From positions 1-28,823 of the forward strand of contig JARRNO010000071.1 in NCBI GenBank assembly GCA_037384885.1: a stretch of 28,823 bases of DNA, given 5' to 3'. The notes beneath the pieces are model-generated. The model had not been told where the DNA came from, ran no database searches, and was given only the letters and a program-made list of their open reading frames with translations. Source of the DNA: JARRNO01 sp037384885. GTDB taxonomy: Bacteria > Acidobacteriota > UBA4820 > DSQY01. The position numbers and the translations under genes are program-made. This document shows positions 9,468-17,806 of the stretch, piece after piece. Position 1 is the stretch's first letter. The number at the start of each line of letters is the position of its first letter.

Positions 9468-10835
9468 ATGCCGACCACCCCCGGCTCCGACCGGCACCAT
9501 AGAAATCATGTGTTCCATCTGAAGCGGCTCTGGATCCGGGCGCTCAGCCTGTCCGGTTCCCCCCTGACCGCTCACCATGTCATCAAAGCCCGCGAGGAAC
9601 TGCTGCTCCGGTGGGTGGGGTTTTCGCTGGCCATCGGCACGGTAACCGGCCTCGGCGTGGCGGCCTTCGACTATCTCCTCAGGGCCAAGGTGGTCCGCGC
9701 GCTTTACGGCCTGGGCAACGCCTGGTTTTATCTTGTCCTGCCGGCGCTCGGCCTGGTGGCGGCCTACGCCAGTGTTCGGTGGCTGGTTCCCAGCCGCGAA
9801 GGCTCGTTGACTGAAGACTACGTCATGGTCTTTCACGACCGCCGCAAACACATGCGCCTGGGCAACCTGCCCGGGAAGATGCTGGCCTCGTTCCTGACGC
9901 TGGCGAGCGGCGGAAGCATGGGGCTGGAAGGCCCCTCCATCTACATGGGCGCCACCATGGGCGACTGGCTCCAGACCAAATTCAAAAAGCTCTTCCGCCG
10001 GGAAGACCTGAAGCTGCTCCTGGTGGCCGGAGGCGCGGCGGGCATGGCGGCCATCTTTAAGGCACCCCTCACCGGTCTGGTCTTCGCCATGGAAGCGCCT
10101 TACAAGGACAGCCTGGCGGCCCGGGCGCTCATTCCGGCGCTGATCGCCTCGGCGTCCAGCTACATCACCTTCGTCATCATCGCGGGCAGCGAGCCCATCT
10201 TCGCCCAGCAGGGCGGCCCCCACAAGTTCTCGGTGATGGACATCATCTTCGCCGTCATGCTGGGCGTCTGCTGCGGCGTCGGCGCGCGGCTCTTCGTTTG
10301 GTTCACGCGGTTCGCCGAAAAGCTCCTGCACGGGATCAGCCCCCTCGGCCGCGCCATCCTCGGCGGGCTGATCGTCGGGATCCTGGGCGCCACGGTATTT
10401 TATGTATTCCACGAGCCTTTCATCTACGGCCCCGGCTACATGCTTCTAAAGCACGTGCTCAACTCGCACGAACCCTTCTGGATGCTTGCCTTCCTGTTCG
10501 GCGCCAAGATGGCCGCCACGTCCTTCACCGTGGCAGGCGGCGGCGTGGGCGGTCTCTTCTTTCCGCAGGCGGTTCTCGGTGCTGTCATGGGCGCCGGATT
10601 CGCTCATCTCATTCCGGGAGCCGACGGCGCGCTCTATCCCCTGATCGGCCTGGCCGCCTTCGTGGGCGCGGGGTATCGAACGCCGCTCGCCGCCATCAGT
10701 TTCGTGGCCGAAACCACGGGCAATCCGTGGGCCCTCATACCGGCCATGATGGCCTCGGTGGTGAGCTTCCTGATCATGGGTCAGAAGGGGATCTCGGACA
10801 AGCAGATCGATTTGAGCACGGGAAGCTTCCACTAG
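9468..10835 (+). CDS. ClC-family chloride channel/transporter
   Basis: This 455-residue integral membrane protein carries the ClC signatures. GGSMGLEGPSI has the gating glutamate at E154 (GLEGP instead of the usual GREGP). GAAGMAAIFKAPLTGLVFAME matches the helix G-H region (about 189-209, with its first G at 189). GGGVGGLFFPQAVLGA matches the GxFxP anion-site loop (357-372). The N-terminal selectivity loop reads EGSLTEDY instead of GSGIP, keeping only the Gly-Ser. The position equivalent to the E. coli ClC proton glutamate E203 is Ala210. There is no C-terminal CBS pair. It moves Cl- or a related anion across the inner membrane; whether as channel or H+ exchanger is discussed in the findings. 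A GGAG lies 10 bases upstream of the ATG. Confidence 0.92.
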   Translation: MPTTPGSDRHHRNHVFHLKRLWIRALSLSGSPLTAHHVIKAREELLLRWVGFSLAIGTVTGLGVAAFDYLLRAKVVRALYGLGNAWFYLVLPALGLVAAYASVRWLVPSREGSLTEDYVMVFHDRRKHMRLGNLPGKMLASFLTLASGGSMGLEGPSIYMGATMGDWLQTKFKKLFRREDLKLLLVAGGAAGMAAIFKAPLTGLVFAMEAPYKDSLAARALIPALIASASSYITFVIIAGSEPIFAQQGGPHKFSVMDIIFAVMLGVCCGVGARLFVWFTRFAEKLLHGISPLGRAILGGLIVGILGATVFYVFHEPFIYGPGYMLLKHVLNSHEPFWMLAFLFGAKMAATSFTVAGGGVGGLFFPQAVLGAVMGAGFAHLIPGADGALYPLIGLAAFVGAGYRTPLAAISFVAETTGNPWALIPAMMASVVSFLIMGQKGISDKQIDLSTGSFH

Positions 10836-10876
10836 CCCGGATTTCTCAACGGCTTTCCGAAGCAGCCGCCCGTCGG

Positions 10877-10907
10877 TTGCCCCTCTCCGTCCGTTCCCTG
10901 ATACAAT
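10877..10907 (+). promoter_or_regulatory. weak candidate promoter for polA
   Basis: TACAAT (10902-10907) makes a good -10, but the best -35, TTGCCC (10877-10882), is 19 bases away, which is long. It lies about 57 bases before the polA ATG. Confidence 0.25.
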
Positions 10908-10963
10908 GGGGCGGACGGCCTCCGCTTCACTGACTTCCAAGGCTTTATCCAAGGGGCGAAACC

Positions 10964-13486
10964 ATGGCTGACACCCTCTACCTCGTCGACGGCAGTTCCA
11001 TTCTCTTCAGGGCCTTTTTCGCCATCCGCCATCTATCAACCCGCGACGGGCGCCCCACCAACGCCGTCTTCGGCGTCCTCAAGATGGCCCAGAAGCTGCT
11101 CAGGGACCACGACCCGACCCACATGGCCTTCGTGTTCGACCGCCCCGAGCCCACCTTCCGTCACGAGCAGTTCGAGGCGTACAAGGCCAACCGGCCGGAA
11201 GCGCCGCCCGACATGGTGGTGCAGATCGAGCCGGCCAAGGAGGCGGTGCGGGCCCTGGGCCTGCCCGTGCTCGAGCTGGCGGGATACGAAGCGGACGACA
11301 TCATCGGCACGCTGGCCGGGGCCGCCCGCTCCAAGGGCATGGACGTCATCATCGTCACCGCCGACAAGGACATGTTCCAGCTCGTGGTAGACGGTGTTCA
11401 AATCCTGCATACCAAGAAGGAAGACGCCCTCCTGGACGCACACGGCGTCGAAGAGGTCTTTGGGGTTCCGCCCGAACGGGTGGTGGACGTCCTCGCCCTC
11501 TGGGGCGACCCCACGGACAACATCCCCGGCGTTCCGGGCGTGGGCGAGAAGGGCGCCAAGGAACTCGTCCGGCAGTTCGGCGACCTGGAAAGCGTCCTGG
11601 CGCACGCACAGGAGGTGAAGCGCAAGAGCTACCGCGAGGGGCTGCTGCAGAACGCGGAACAGGCCAGGCAGTCGCGCGAGCTGGCCACCATCATGTGCGA
11701 CGTCCCCCTGGACTACGGCCCGGACGATCTGGAGCGGACGAAGCCCGACACCCAGCGACTGCAGGACCTTTACCGGGAGATGGAATTCTTTTCCCTCCTC
11801 GAAGAGCTCCCCGGTTCGCCCGCCGAAACGGTGGAAGCCGGCGCCCGGCCCCTCGACGAAGCAGGACACGGCGCCCTCGCGAAATCTCCTTGGGCCGGAC
11901 TTTACCGGAATGACGGCCTTCTCTATTTCTCAGATGGAGACGCGGCCTGGTCGCTGCCCGTGAAAGACCTGGAACCGGCTCTGTTCTCCGGGCTCAAGCT
12001 CTGCGCCCACGGCGCAAAGTCTGTGCTTCGCCGGCTCGGGCCCGAGCGGTTCCGGCCGGGTAAGGACTTCGTGGACGCCGCGGTGGCGGCTTTCATGCTG
12101 GATCCCGCAGGGAAAGTTCGCCCGATCTCCGAGTTGGCCGATCTTTACCTCGGCCAGAGGGCACGGCCCGGGGACGGCGCGGCCGCTTCGGTTCTGCTCG
12201 CCCGGCTCGCCCCCCGCCTGCTGAAGGAGCTGGACGAGGCCGGCATGGCCAGCCTTTACCAGGATGTGGAGCGGCCGCTCGTGGGCGTTCTCGCACGCAT
12301 GGAGGCTGCGGGTATCGGCCTCGATCTCCCCTATTTCGAAGAATTGAACCACGAAATCACCAGCGGGCTCGAGCGGCTCGAAAAGGGAATTTTCCAGGCG
12401 GCCGGAGAGAATTTCAACGTAGCCAGCCCCAAGCAAGTGGGCGAAATCCTCTTCGAGAAACTCGGCCTCCCCGTCAAGAAGAGGACATCCAAAACCAAAT
12501 CCTACTCCACGGACAACGAAGTGCTGGAATCGCTGAAGGACGCCCACCCCGTCGTGCCTCTGATTCTCGAGCACCGGATCCTGAGCAAGCTCAAGGGCAC
12601 CTATGTGGATGCGCTGCCCGGCTGCGTGAACCAGGAAACCGGACGGGTCCACGCCACCTTCCACCAGATGGTGACGGCCACGGGCCGTCTGTCTTCCTCC
12701 GATCCCAACCTTCAGAACATTCCCGCCCGGGGGGACTGGGGGCCGAGGATACGGCGGGGCTTCGTTGCGGCGAAGGGCTGCGTCTTCGTGGGGGCGGACT
12801 ACAGCCAGATCGAGCTGCGGATGCTGGCGCACCTGAGCGGCGCCGATGGGCTGAAGAAGGTCTTCCGCGAAAAGGAAGACATCCACACGCGGACCGCTTC
12901 CGAAATTTTCGGCGCCGCCCCCGGACTGGTGACCGCAGACATGCGGCGGGCCGCCAAGGCGGTCAACTTCGGCATTATCTACGGCATGGGTCCCTTCGGA
13001 CTGGCCAGGGAACTCGGCGTGCCGCAGAAAGAGGCCAAAGAGTTCATCGAGCGATACTTCAGCCGGTTCCCGGCCGTACGGGACTATATCGACGGTGTGC
13101 GGACGTCCGTTCTGAACACGGAAGAGGTCACCACCATCCTCGGCCGGCGGCGCTTCTTCCCTGGAATCGGCCGGGCGCCCAAGCCCCAGCAGCAGGCGCT
13201 GCTTCGGCAGGCGGTGAACACAACGGTACAGGGATCGGCGGCCGATCTCATCAAGAAGGCCATGGTGAGAGTGGAGCCCCTCCTACCGGAAGGCGCCCGG
13301 CTCGTCTTGCAGGTGCACGACGAGTTGATCCTGGAGGCCCCGGAGGACAAAGCCGAAAAGGCCGGCGAAGTCCTCGGAAAAGCCATGGGGCCGGCCCGCT
13401 TTCCCGAGCGGGGCGGACGAAAAAGCCCGGCGCGCCCAGCGCGCCGGGGAGGACAACTATCGTCAAACCAATGGAGCTGGAAATGA
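10964..13486 (+). CDS. polA: DNA polymerase I, C-terminus replaced (last ~25 native residues missing)
   Basis: The N-terminal 5'-3' exonuclease domain (about 1-290) is intact, with LYLVDGSSILFRAFFAIR, GYEADDIIGTLA, VTADKDMFQLV and GVPGVGEKGAKEL. The middle domain (about 300-430) is short and lacks the DxE proofreading motif. The polymerase domain (about 440-808) has LSSSDPNLQNIP, motif A at D612 (DYSQIELR), motif B with K665 (RRAAKAVNFGIIYG) and motif C H785-D786-E787. After Met808 the family's closing part (a VPL..D...G.NW.EAH-like strand) is absent. It is replaced by about 32 Arg/Gly/Pro-rich residues that read through a hairpin and stop in ATGA overlapping the next gene. The true gene probably ended about 25 codons after 808, with roughly 75 bases missing. 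It acts in Okazaki-fragment and repair synthesis. Confidence 0.93.
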   Translation: MADTLYLVDGSSILFRAFFAIRHLSTRDGRPTNAVFGVLKMAQKLLRDHDPTHMAFVFDRPEPTFRHEQFEAYKANRPEAPPDMVVQIEPAKEAVRALGLPVLELAGYEADDIIGTLAGAARSKGMDVIIVTADKDMFQLVVDGVQILHTKKEDALLDAHGVEEVFGVPPERVVDVLALWGDPTDNIPGVPGVGEKGAKELVRQFGDLESVLAHAQEVKRKSYREGLLQNAEQARQSRELATIMCDVPLDYGPDDLERTKPDTQRLQDLYREMEFFSLLEELPGSPAETVEAGARPLDEAGHGALAKSPWAGLYRNDGLLYFSDGDAAWSLPVKDLEPALFSGLKLCAHGAKSVLRRLGPERFRPGKDFVDAAVAAFMLDPAGKVRPISELADLYLGQRARPGDGAAASVLLARLAPRLLKELDEAGMASLYQDVERPLVGVLARMEAAGIGLDLPYFEELNHEITSGLERLEKGIFQAAGENFNVASPKQVGEILFEKLGLPVKKRTSKTKSYSTDNEVLESLKDAHPVVPLILEHRILSKLKGTYVDALPGCVNQETGRVHATFHQMVTATGRLSSSDPNLQNIPARGDWGPRIRRGFVAAKGCVFVGADYSQIELRMLAHLSGADGLKKVFREKEDIHTRTASEIFGAAPGLVTADMRRAAKAVNFGIIYGMGPFGLARELGVPQKEAKEFIERYFSRFPAVRDYIDGVRTSVLNTEEVTTILGRRRFFPGIGRAPKPQQQALLRQAVNTTVQGSAADLIKKAMVRVEPLLPEGARLVLQVHDELILEAPEDKAEKAGEVLGKAMGPARFPERGGRKSPARPARRGGQLSSNQWSWK
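13420..13448 (-). terminator. GC-rich hairpin with T tract on the minus strand, between polA and the Asp-box gene
   Basis: A perfect 10-base inverted repeat, CCCGGCGCGC (13426-13435) and GCGCGCCGGG (13439-13448), has a 3-base loop. On the minus strand it is followed by CTTTTTCG, which is terminator-like. No minus-strand gene ends here. It may originally have been the polA terminator of a bidirectional type, but there is no T run on the plus strand now. Confidence 0.45.
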
Positions 13487-16400
13487 GAAGAACGAGATGG
13501 CTTCTGGCTGCACTCCTCGTGGCGGTGCTGGCCGCACCCGCGGTCAGCGCCCGGTCCAAGACTGCAAAAACCACCGGCGCAAAAAGTGCGAAGGCGAAAA
13601 ACTGCCCCATGTGCGCGGCAACTTTCGAGGGCCTCGAGCTTCGCGGCATCGGCCCGGCGCTGACCTCGGGCCGCGTTTCCGATATCGCCGTCGATCCCCA
13701 CAACCGTGCGCGTTATTTCGTGGCGGCGGCTTCGGGCGGTGTCTGGAGAACGGTGAACGACGGTACGACATGGACGCCCGTCTTCGACAAAGAGGGCTCC
13801 TATTCCATCGGCTGCGTCGCCATCGATCCCAACAATCCGCACGTCGTGTGGGTGGGGACCGGTGAAAACAACAGCCAGCGCAGCGTGGGATACGGCGACG
13901 GCGTCTATCGCTCCAACGACGACGGCCGTACCTGGAAGAATATGGGCCTGAAGGATTCCCAGCACATCGCCAAGATCCTCGTGGATCCCAAAAACTCCCA
14001 TATCGTTTATGTGGCCGCGCAGGGACCGCTGTGGAACGCCGGCGGACAGCGCGGATTGTACAAAACCACCGACGGCGGAAAGACCTGGAAGGACGTTCTC
14101 AAAATCGACAAATACACGGGCGTCACCGACGTGGCCATGGACCCGCGGAACCCCGATGTGCTTTATGCGGCGGCTTACCAGCGCCAGCGCCATGTCTGGA
14201 CCCTGGTGGACGGCGGCCCCGGCTCGGGCATCTACAAGACGACGGACGCGGGCAAGCACTGGACGAAGCTTAAAACCGGCCTGCCCAAAGTGAACATGGG
14301 CCGGATCGGCCTGGCCGTTTCTCCCGTCAACCCCGACGTGGTCTATGCCATCATCGAAGCCGCCGGCGGCAAGGGAGGCTTTTTCCGCTCCACGAACCGC
14401 GGCGCCAGCTGGACGATGCGCGGCGACTACATGACCTCGAGCCCCCAGTATTACAACGAAATCATCTGCGATCCGAAGGACGTGAACCGCGTCTACGCCA
14501 TGGACACCTGGATGCACGTGACGGACAACGGCGGCAAGAGCTTCCACCGGGTCGGCGAGCACTGGAAACACGTGGACAACCATGCGCTCTACATCGACCC
14601 CCATGACACCCGCTACATGCTGGCCGGATGCGACGGGGGGCTCTACGAAACTTACGACCGGGGCAAAACCTGGCATTTCAAGGCCAACCTGCCCATCACG
14701 CAGTTCTACCGCGTGGCCGTGGACAACGCCCGTCCTTTCTTCCACGTCTACGGCGGGACCCAGGACAACAACACCCTGGGCGGCCCGTCCCAAACCGTTT
14801 CCTCCAGTGTTATCGTGAACTCCGACTTGTACGTCACGGTGGGCGGCGACGGCTTCTGGAGCCAGGTGGACCCCAAGGATCCGAGAATCGTCTACTCCGA
14901 ATCCCAGTACGGCGGGCTGGTCCGCTTCGACAAGAGCTCGGGCCAGATGATGGACATCCAGCCGAAGGCGGGAAAGGACGAAGCCCCGCTGCGCTGGAAC
15001 TGGAACGCGCCTTTGATCATCAGCCCCTTCTCCCACACCACGATCTACTTCGGCGCCGACAGGCTCTTTGAAAGCAAGGACATGGGGAACTCGTGGAAGG
15101 AGATCAGCCCGGACCTGTCCCGGGGTCTGAACCGCAACAAGCTCAAGGTCATGGGGCGTGTGTGGGGCGTGGACGCCGTGGCCAAGAACGCCTCCACCTC
15201 TTTTTACGGCACCATCGTTTCCCTGTCCGCTTCCCCGCTCAAAAAGGGTCTGATCTACGCCGGCACGGACGACGGCCTGATCCAGGTCACGGAAGACGAT
15301 GGCGCACACTGGCGCAAGATCGATCATTTCCCCGGCGTCCCGGAATTAAGTTACGTTTCCGCGCTGGCCGCGTCAAAGGAAAATCCCGACACCGTCTACG
15401 CCGCCTTCGACAACCACAAAATGGGCGACTTCAAGCCCTACCTGCTCGAGAGCACCGACCGGGGCAAGACCTGGAAGAGCATCGCGGGCGATCTTCCCGC
15501 CAAGGGGACGGTCTACAGCTTCATCCAGGATCCCAAGGACGCGAAGCTGCTTTTCGCGGGCACCGAGTACGGGGTCTTTTTCACCATCGACGGCGGCAAA
15601 CACTGGGTGCAGCTCAAGGGCGGAATGCCCACCATCGCCGTACGCGACATGGCGATCCAGGCGCGGGAAAACGACCTGGTGCTCGCCACCTTTGGCCGCG
15701 GCTTTTACATCCTGGACAATTACAGCCCGCTGCGCGACCTCACCCCCTCGCTCCTGCAGGAAAAGGGTGCGCTTTTCCCCGTCAAGAAAGCCTGGATGTT
15801 CATCCCGTCCACCCCTCTTGGACTCCCCGGAAAGGCCGCCGAGGGCGACAGCTACTACACGGCGCCCAACCCGCCTTTCGGCGCGGTCTTCACCTATTAC
15901 CTGAAGGATTCCCTGGAGACGCTGAAGGAAAAGCGGCAGAAAAAGGAGCGGAGGATCGAGAAGAAGGGCGGCGACAACTTCTATCCACCCTGGAGCGAAC
16001 TGAGAAAAGAAGACCAAGAGCAGGGGCCCTCCGTCGTTCTGATCGTCCGGAACGAGCAGGGCGATGTGATCCGGCGCGTGGAAGGCCCAGTCGCCAAGGG
16101 AATGCACCGTGTGGCATGGGATCTCCGTTATCCGCCCGCCAATCCACCCGAGATCCATGAAAACGGCGAATTCAATCCCTGGGAGCCCCAGCCCGCCGGG
16201 CCCATGGTCGCTCCGGGGACCTACACGGTCACGCTCTACGAGCGTCACGACGGCGCATTGACCCCATTGGGCAAAGAACAGACCTTCAAAACCGCCCCAC
16301 TGGGAACGGCCACCCTTCCCGCCAAGGACAAGGCGGCGCTGCTCGCCTTCGAGCGCAAGACACAGCGCCTCCAGCGCGCCGTGCTGGGCTCCGTCAAGCT

Positions 16401-16803
16401 TTCGCATGAAATCCGGGAACGCCTGGCTTACATCAACAAGGCCCTCGAGAATACACCGCATTCCGACGAAGCGCTGTCGAAGCAGGCGCGCGAGATCGGT
16501 CTGGAACTCACGAAAATCGATCGCGCCCTTACGGGAGACCACGTTATCGCTTCCCACAACGAACCCGTCCCGCCGTCGATCGTGGGCCGCGTCCAGGGCA
16601 TCGTTTACGGAGAATGGTCCTGCACATCCGCCCCGACACAGACCCAGCGCAACCAGTACCGCATCGCCGCTCAAGAATTCGAAGCCGTGCTGAAACAGTT
16701 GACCGGTCTTTACACGGTCAAGCTGAAGAAACTCGAGGATGGGATGAACGCCGCCGGCGCCCCATGGACGCCCGGACGTGTTCCGGCCTGGCGGCCGGAA
16801 TAG
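13483..16803 (+). CDS. secreted Asp-box / VPS10-sortilin-like repeat protein
   Basis: This 1106-residue protein has an N-terminal signal peptide (MRRTRW, a hydrophobic core, then AVSA). The bulk is a beta-propeller with about eleven Asp-box (S/T-x-D-x-G-x-x-W-like) repeats, including TVNDGTTW, SNDDGRTW, TTDGGKTW, TTDAGKHW, TYDRGKTW, SKDMGNSW, TEDDGAHW, STDRGKTW and TIDGGKHW. A C-terminal region (about 850-1106) has an Ig-like strand set (VAPGTYTVTLYE) and a long helical stretch with charged Lys/Glu. Such proteins are common in Acidobacteriota and Bacteroidetes and are often labelled BNR glycosyl hydrolases. No glycosidase catalytic residues can be pointed to, and binding or scaffolding in the envelope is as likely. 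Start 13483 is preferred because GGAG lies 7 bases upstream; an in-frame ATG at 13471 is the alternative. Confidence 0.87.
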   Translation: MRRTRWLLAALLVAVLAAPAVSARSKTAKTTGAKSAKAKNCPMCAATFEGLELRGIGPALTSGRVSDIAVDPHNRARYFVAAASGGVWRTVNDGTTWTPVFDKEGSYSIGCVAIDPNNPHVVWVGTGENNSQRSVGYGDGVYRSNDDGRTWKNMGLKDSQHIAKILVDPKNSHIVYVAAQGPLWNAGGQRGLYKTTDGGKTWKDVLKIDKYTGVTDVAMDPRNPDVLYAAAYQRQRHVWTLVDGGPGSGIYKTTDAGKHWTKLKTGLPKVNMGRIGLAVSPVNPDVVYAIIEAAGGKGGFFRSTNRGASWTMRGDYMTSSPQYYNEIICDPKDVNRVYAMDTWMHVTDNGGKSFHRVGEHWKHVDNHALYIDPHDTRYMLAGCDGGLYETYDRGKTWHFKANLPITQFYRVAVDNARPFFHVYGGTQDNNTLGGPSQTVSSSVIVNSDLYVTVGGDGFWSQVDPKDPRIVYSESQYGGLVRFDKSSGQMMDIQPKAGKDEAPLRWNWNAPLIISPFSHTTIYFGADRLFESKDMGNSWKEISPDLSRGLNRNKLKVMGRVWGVDAVAKNASTSFYGTIVSLSASPLKKGLIYAGTDDGLIQVTEDDGAHWRKIDHFPGVPELSYVSALAASKENPDTVYAAFDNHKMGDFKPYLLESTDRGKTWKSIAGDLPAKGTVYSFIQDPKDAKLLFAGTEYGVFFTIDGGKHWVQLKGGMPTIAVRDMAIQARENDLVLATFGRGFYILDNYSPLRDLTPSLLQEKGALFPVKKAWMFIPSTPLGLPGKAAEGDSYYTAPNPPFGAVFTYYLKDSLETLKEKRQKKERRIEKKGGDNFYPPWSELRKEDQEQGPSVVLIVRNEQGDVIRRVEGPVAKGMHRVAWDLRYPPANPPEIHENGEFNPWEPQPAGPMVAPGTYTVTLYERHDGALTPLGKEQTFKTAPLGTATLPAKDKAALLAFERKTQRLQRAVLGSVKLSHEIRERLAYINKALENTPHSDEALSKQAREIGLELTKIDRALTGDHVIASHNEPVPPSIVGRVQGIVYGEWSCTSAPTQTQRNQYRIAAQEFEAVLKQLTGLYTVKLKKLEDGMNAAGAPWTPGRVPAWRPE

Positions 16804-16832
16804 ACCCTCCGCACGTTTCCGGCTCTTCGGCA

Positions 16833-16863
16833 GGGGGCGGTCTTAGACCGCCCCCTTTTCTTT
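16833..16863 (+). terminator. intrinsic terminator of the Asp-box gene
   Basis: GGGGGCGGTC (16833-16842), loop TTA, GACCGCCCCC (16846-16855), then TTTTCTTT. The stem is a perfect 10 bp and lies about 30 bases after the stop codon. Confidence 0.92.
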
Positions 16864-17023
16864 CCGGCGGCGGGAACATTCTCTCCTTCCCCCTTGTTAT
16901 TCATGTACTCGATGGACGGAGGACCGGTACAGGACTCCGGCAAGCCGCGCCGCTTACGGCCCCATCAAGGGGGCGGCGCGGGGCCCGGAGCGAAAGCGAC
17001 AGCGTAACAAAGGAGGAACACCC

Positions 17024-17632
17024 ATGTTTGAATTACCCCAACTTCCCTACGCCTTCGATGCGCTTGAGCCGCATATCGACGCAATGACGATGCAGATTCA
17101 TCACGACAAGCACCACGGCGGTTATGTAAAGAAGGTCAACGCGGCCCTGGAAGGCCAGTCCGATTTTCAGAATAAGGAGATCGGCGAGATCCTGCGAGAC
17201 ATCAATCGCATTCCCGAATCCGTCCGGACGGCCGTCCGGAATAACGGCGGCGGCCATGCCAACCACAGCCTCTTCTGGCAAATTATGAGCCCGAACGGCG
17301 GCGGAACGCCCTCGGGAGATCTGGCCTCGGCCATCGACAAGACTTTCGGCAGTTTCGAGGCCTTTCACGAGAAGTTCACGAACGCCGCCGCCACCCGGTT
17401 CGGATCGGGATGGGCCTGGCTCGTCCTGAACGACGGCAAGCTCGAAGTCTTCTCCACCGCAAACCAGGACAGCCCCTACATGGAAAACAAGGCCCCCGTC
17501 ATGGGACTGGACGTGTGGGAGCACGCTTACTACCTGAAGTACCAGAACCGCCGGCCCGACTACATCAAGGCCTGGTGGAACGTGGTGAACTGGAAGGCCG
17601 TCGAGGAGCGTTTTTCCAAACTCCGCGGATAA
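17024..17632 (+). CDS. sodA: superoxide dismutase, Mn-type (Fe/Mn family)
   Basis: This 202-residue protein spans the whole family. The metal ligands are visible: H26 (MQIHHDKHH), H81 (GGGHANHSLFW), D163 and H167 (DVWEHAYY). GGGH before the second ligand and Gln148 in STANQDSPYM are the features that distinguish Mn-type from Fe-type enzymes, where the Gln sits on the other domain; cambialistic use is possible. It disproportionates superoxide to O2 and H2O2. No signal peptide is present, so it is cytoplasmic. AGGAGG eight bases before the ATG supports the start. It stands alone between two terminators. Confidence 0.95.
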   Translation: MFELPQLPYAFDALEPHIDAMTMQIHHDKHHGGYVKKVNAALEGQSDFQNKEIGEILRDINRIPESVRTAVRNNGGGHANHSLFWQIMSPNGGGTPSGDLASAIDKTFGSFEAFHEKFTNAAATRFGSGWAWLVLNDGKLEVFSTANQDSPYMENKAPVMGLDVWEHAYYLKYQNRRPDYIKAWWNVVNWKAVEERFSKLRG

Positions 17633-17655
17633 AGCATCACAGCGAAAGCCGTATC

Positions 17656-17692
17656 AAAAAGGGGTTCCGCAACTCTGCGGAGCCCCTTTTTC
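17656..17692 (+). terminator. intrinsic terminator of sod (bidirectional form)
   Basis: The arms are 17656-17671 (AAAAAGGGGTTCCGCA) and 17676-17691 (TGCGGAGCCCCTTTTT), a 16-bp stem with one wobble pair and loop ACTC. It ends in a T5 run, 23 bases after the sod stop. Confidence 0.92.
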
Positions 17693-17727
17693 TCGTCTGT
17701 GCCGGCATGACAGAACCCAAAAGGGTG

Positions 17728-17741
17728 TACACTCGTACATA
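17728..17741. promoter_or_regulatory. small palindrome upstream of the S10 peptidase gene
   Basis: TGTAC-ACTC-GTACA is a perfect 5-base inverted repeat in an AT-richer patch about 65-80 bases ahead of the peptidase start. It could be an operator half-pair or chance. No clear -35/-10 pair accompanies it. Confidence 0.2.
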
Positions 17742-17806
17742 TTTATGTTCGTGAAAGAGCCGGACGGCTCCTGTCGTTGGTTTTCAGAAACTCATGGGGG
17801 ATCACC

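Noticed and set aside
9140..9502. A 120-codon plus-strand open frame in the gap before the ClC gene
   Set aside because: It has Arg/Cys/His-rich composition, no ribosome site or family feature, and overlaps the ClC start.
13084..15327. A 747-codon minus-strand open frame
   Set aside because: It is the shadow of polA and the Asp-box gene; the plus strand carries recognisable motifs throughout.
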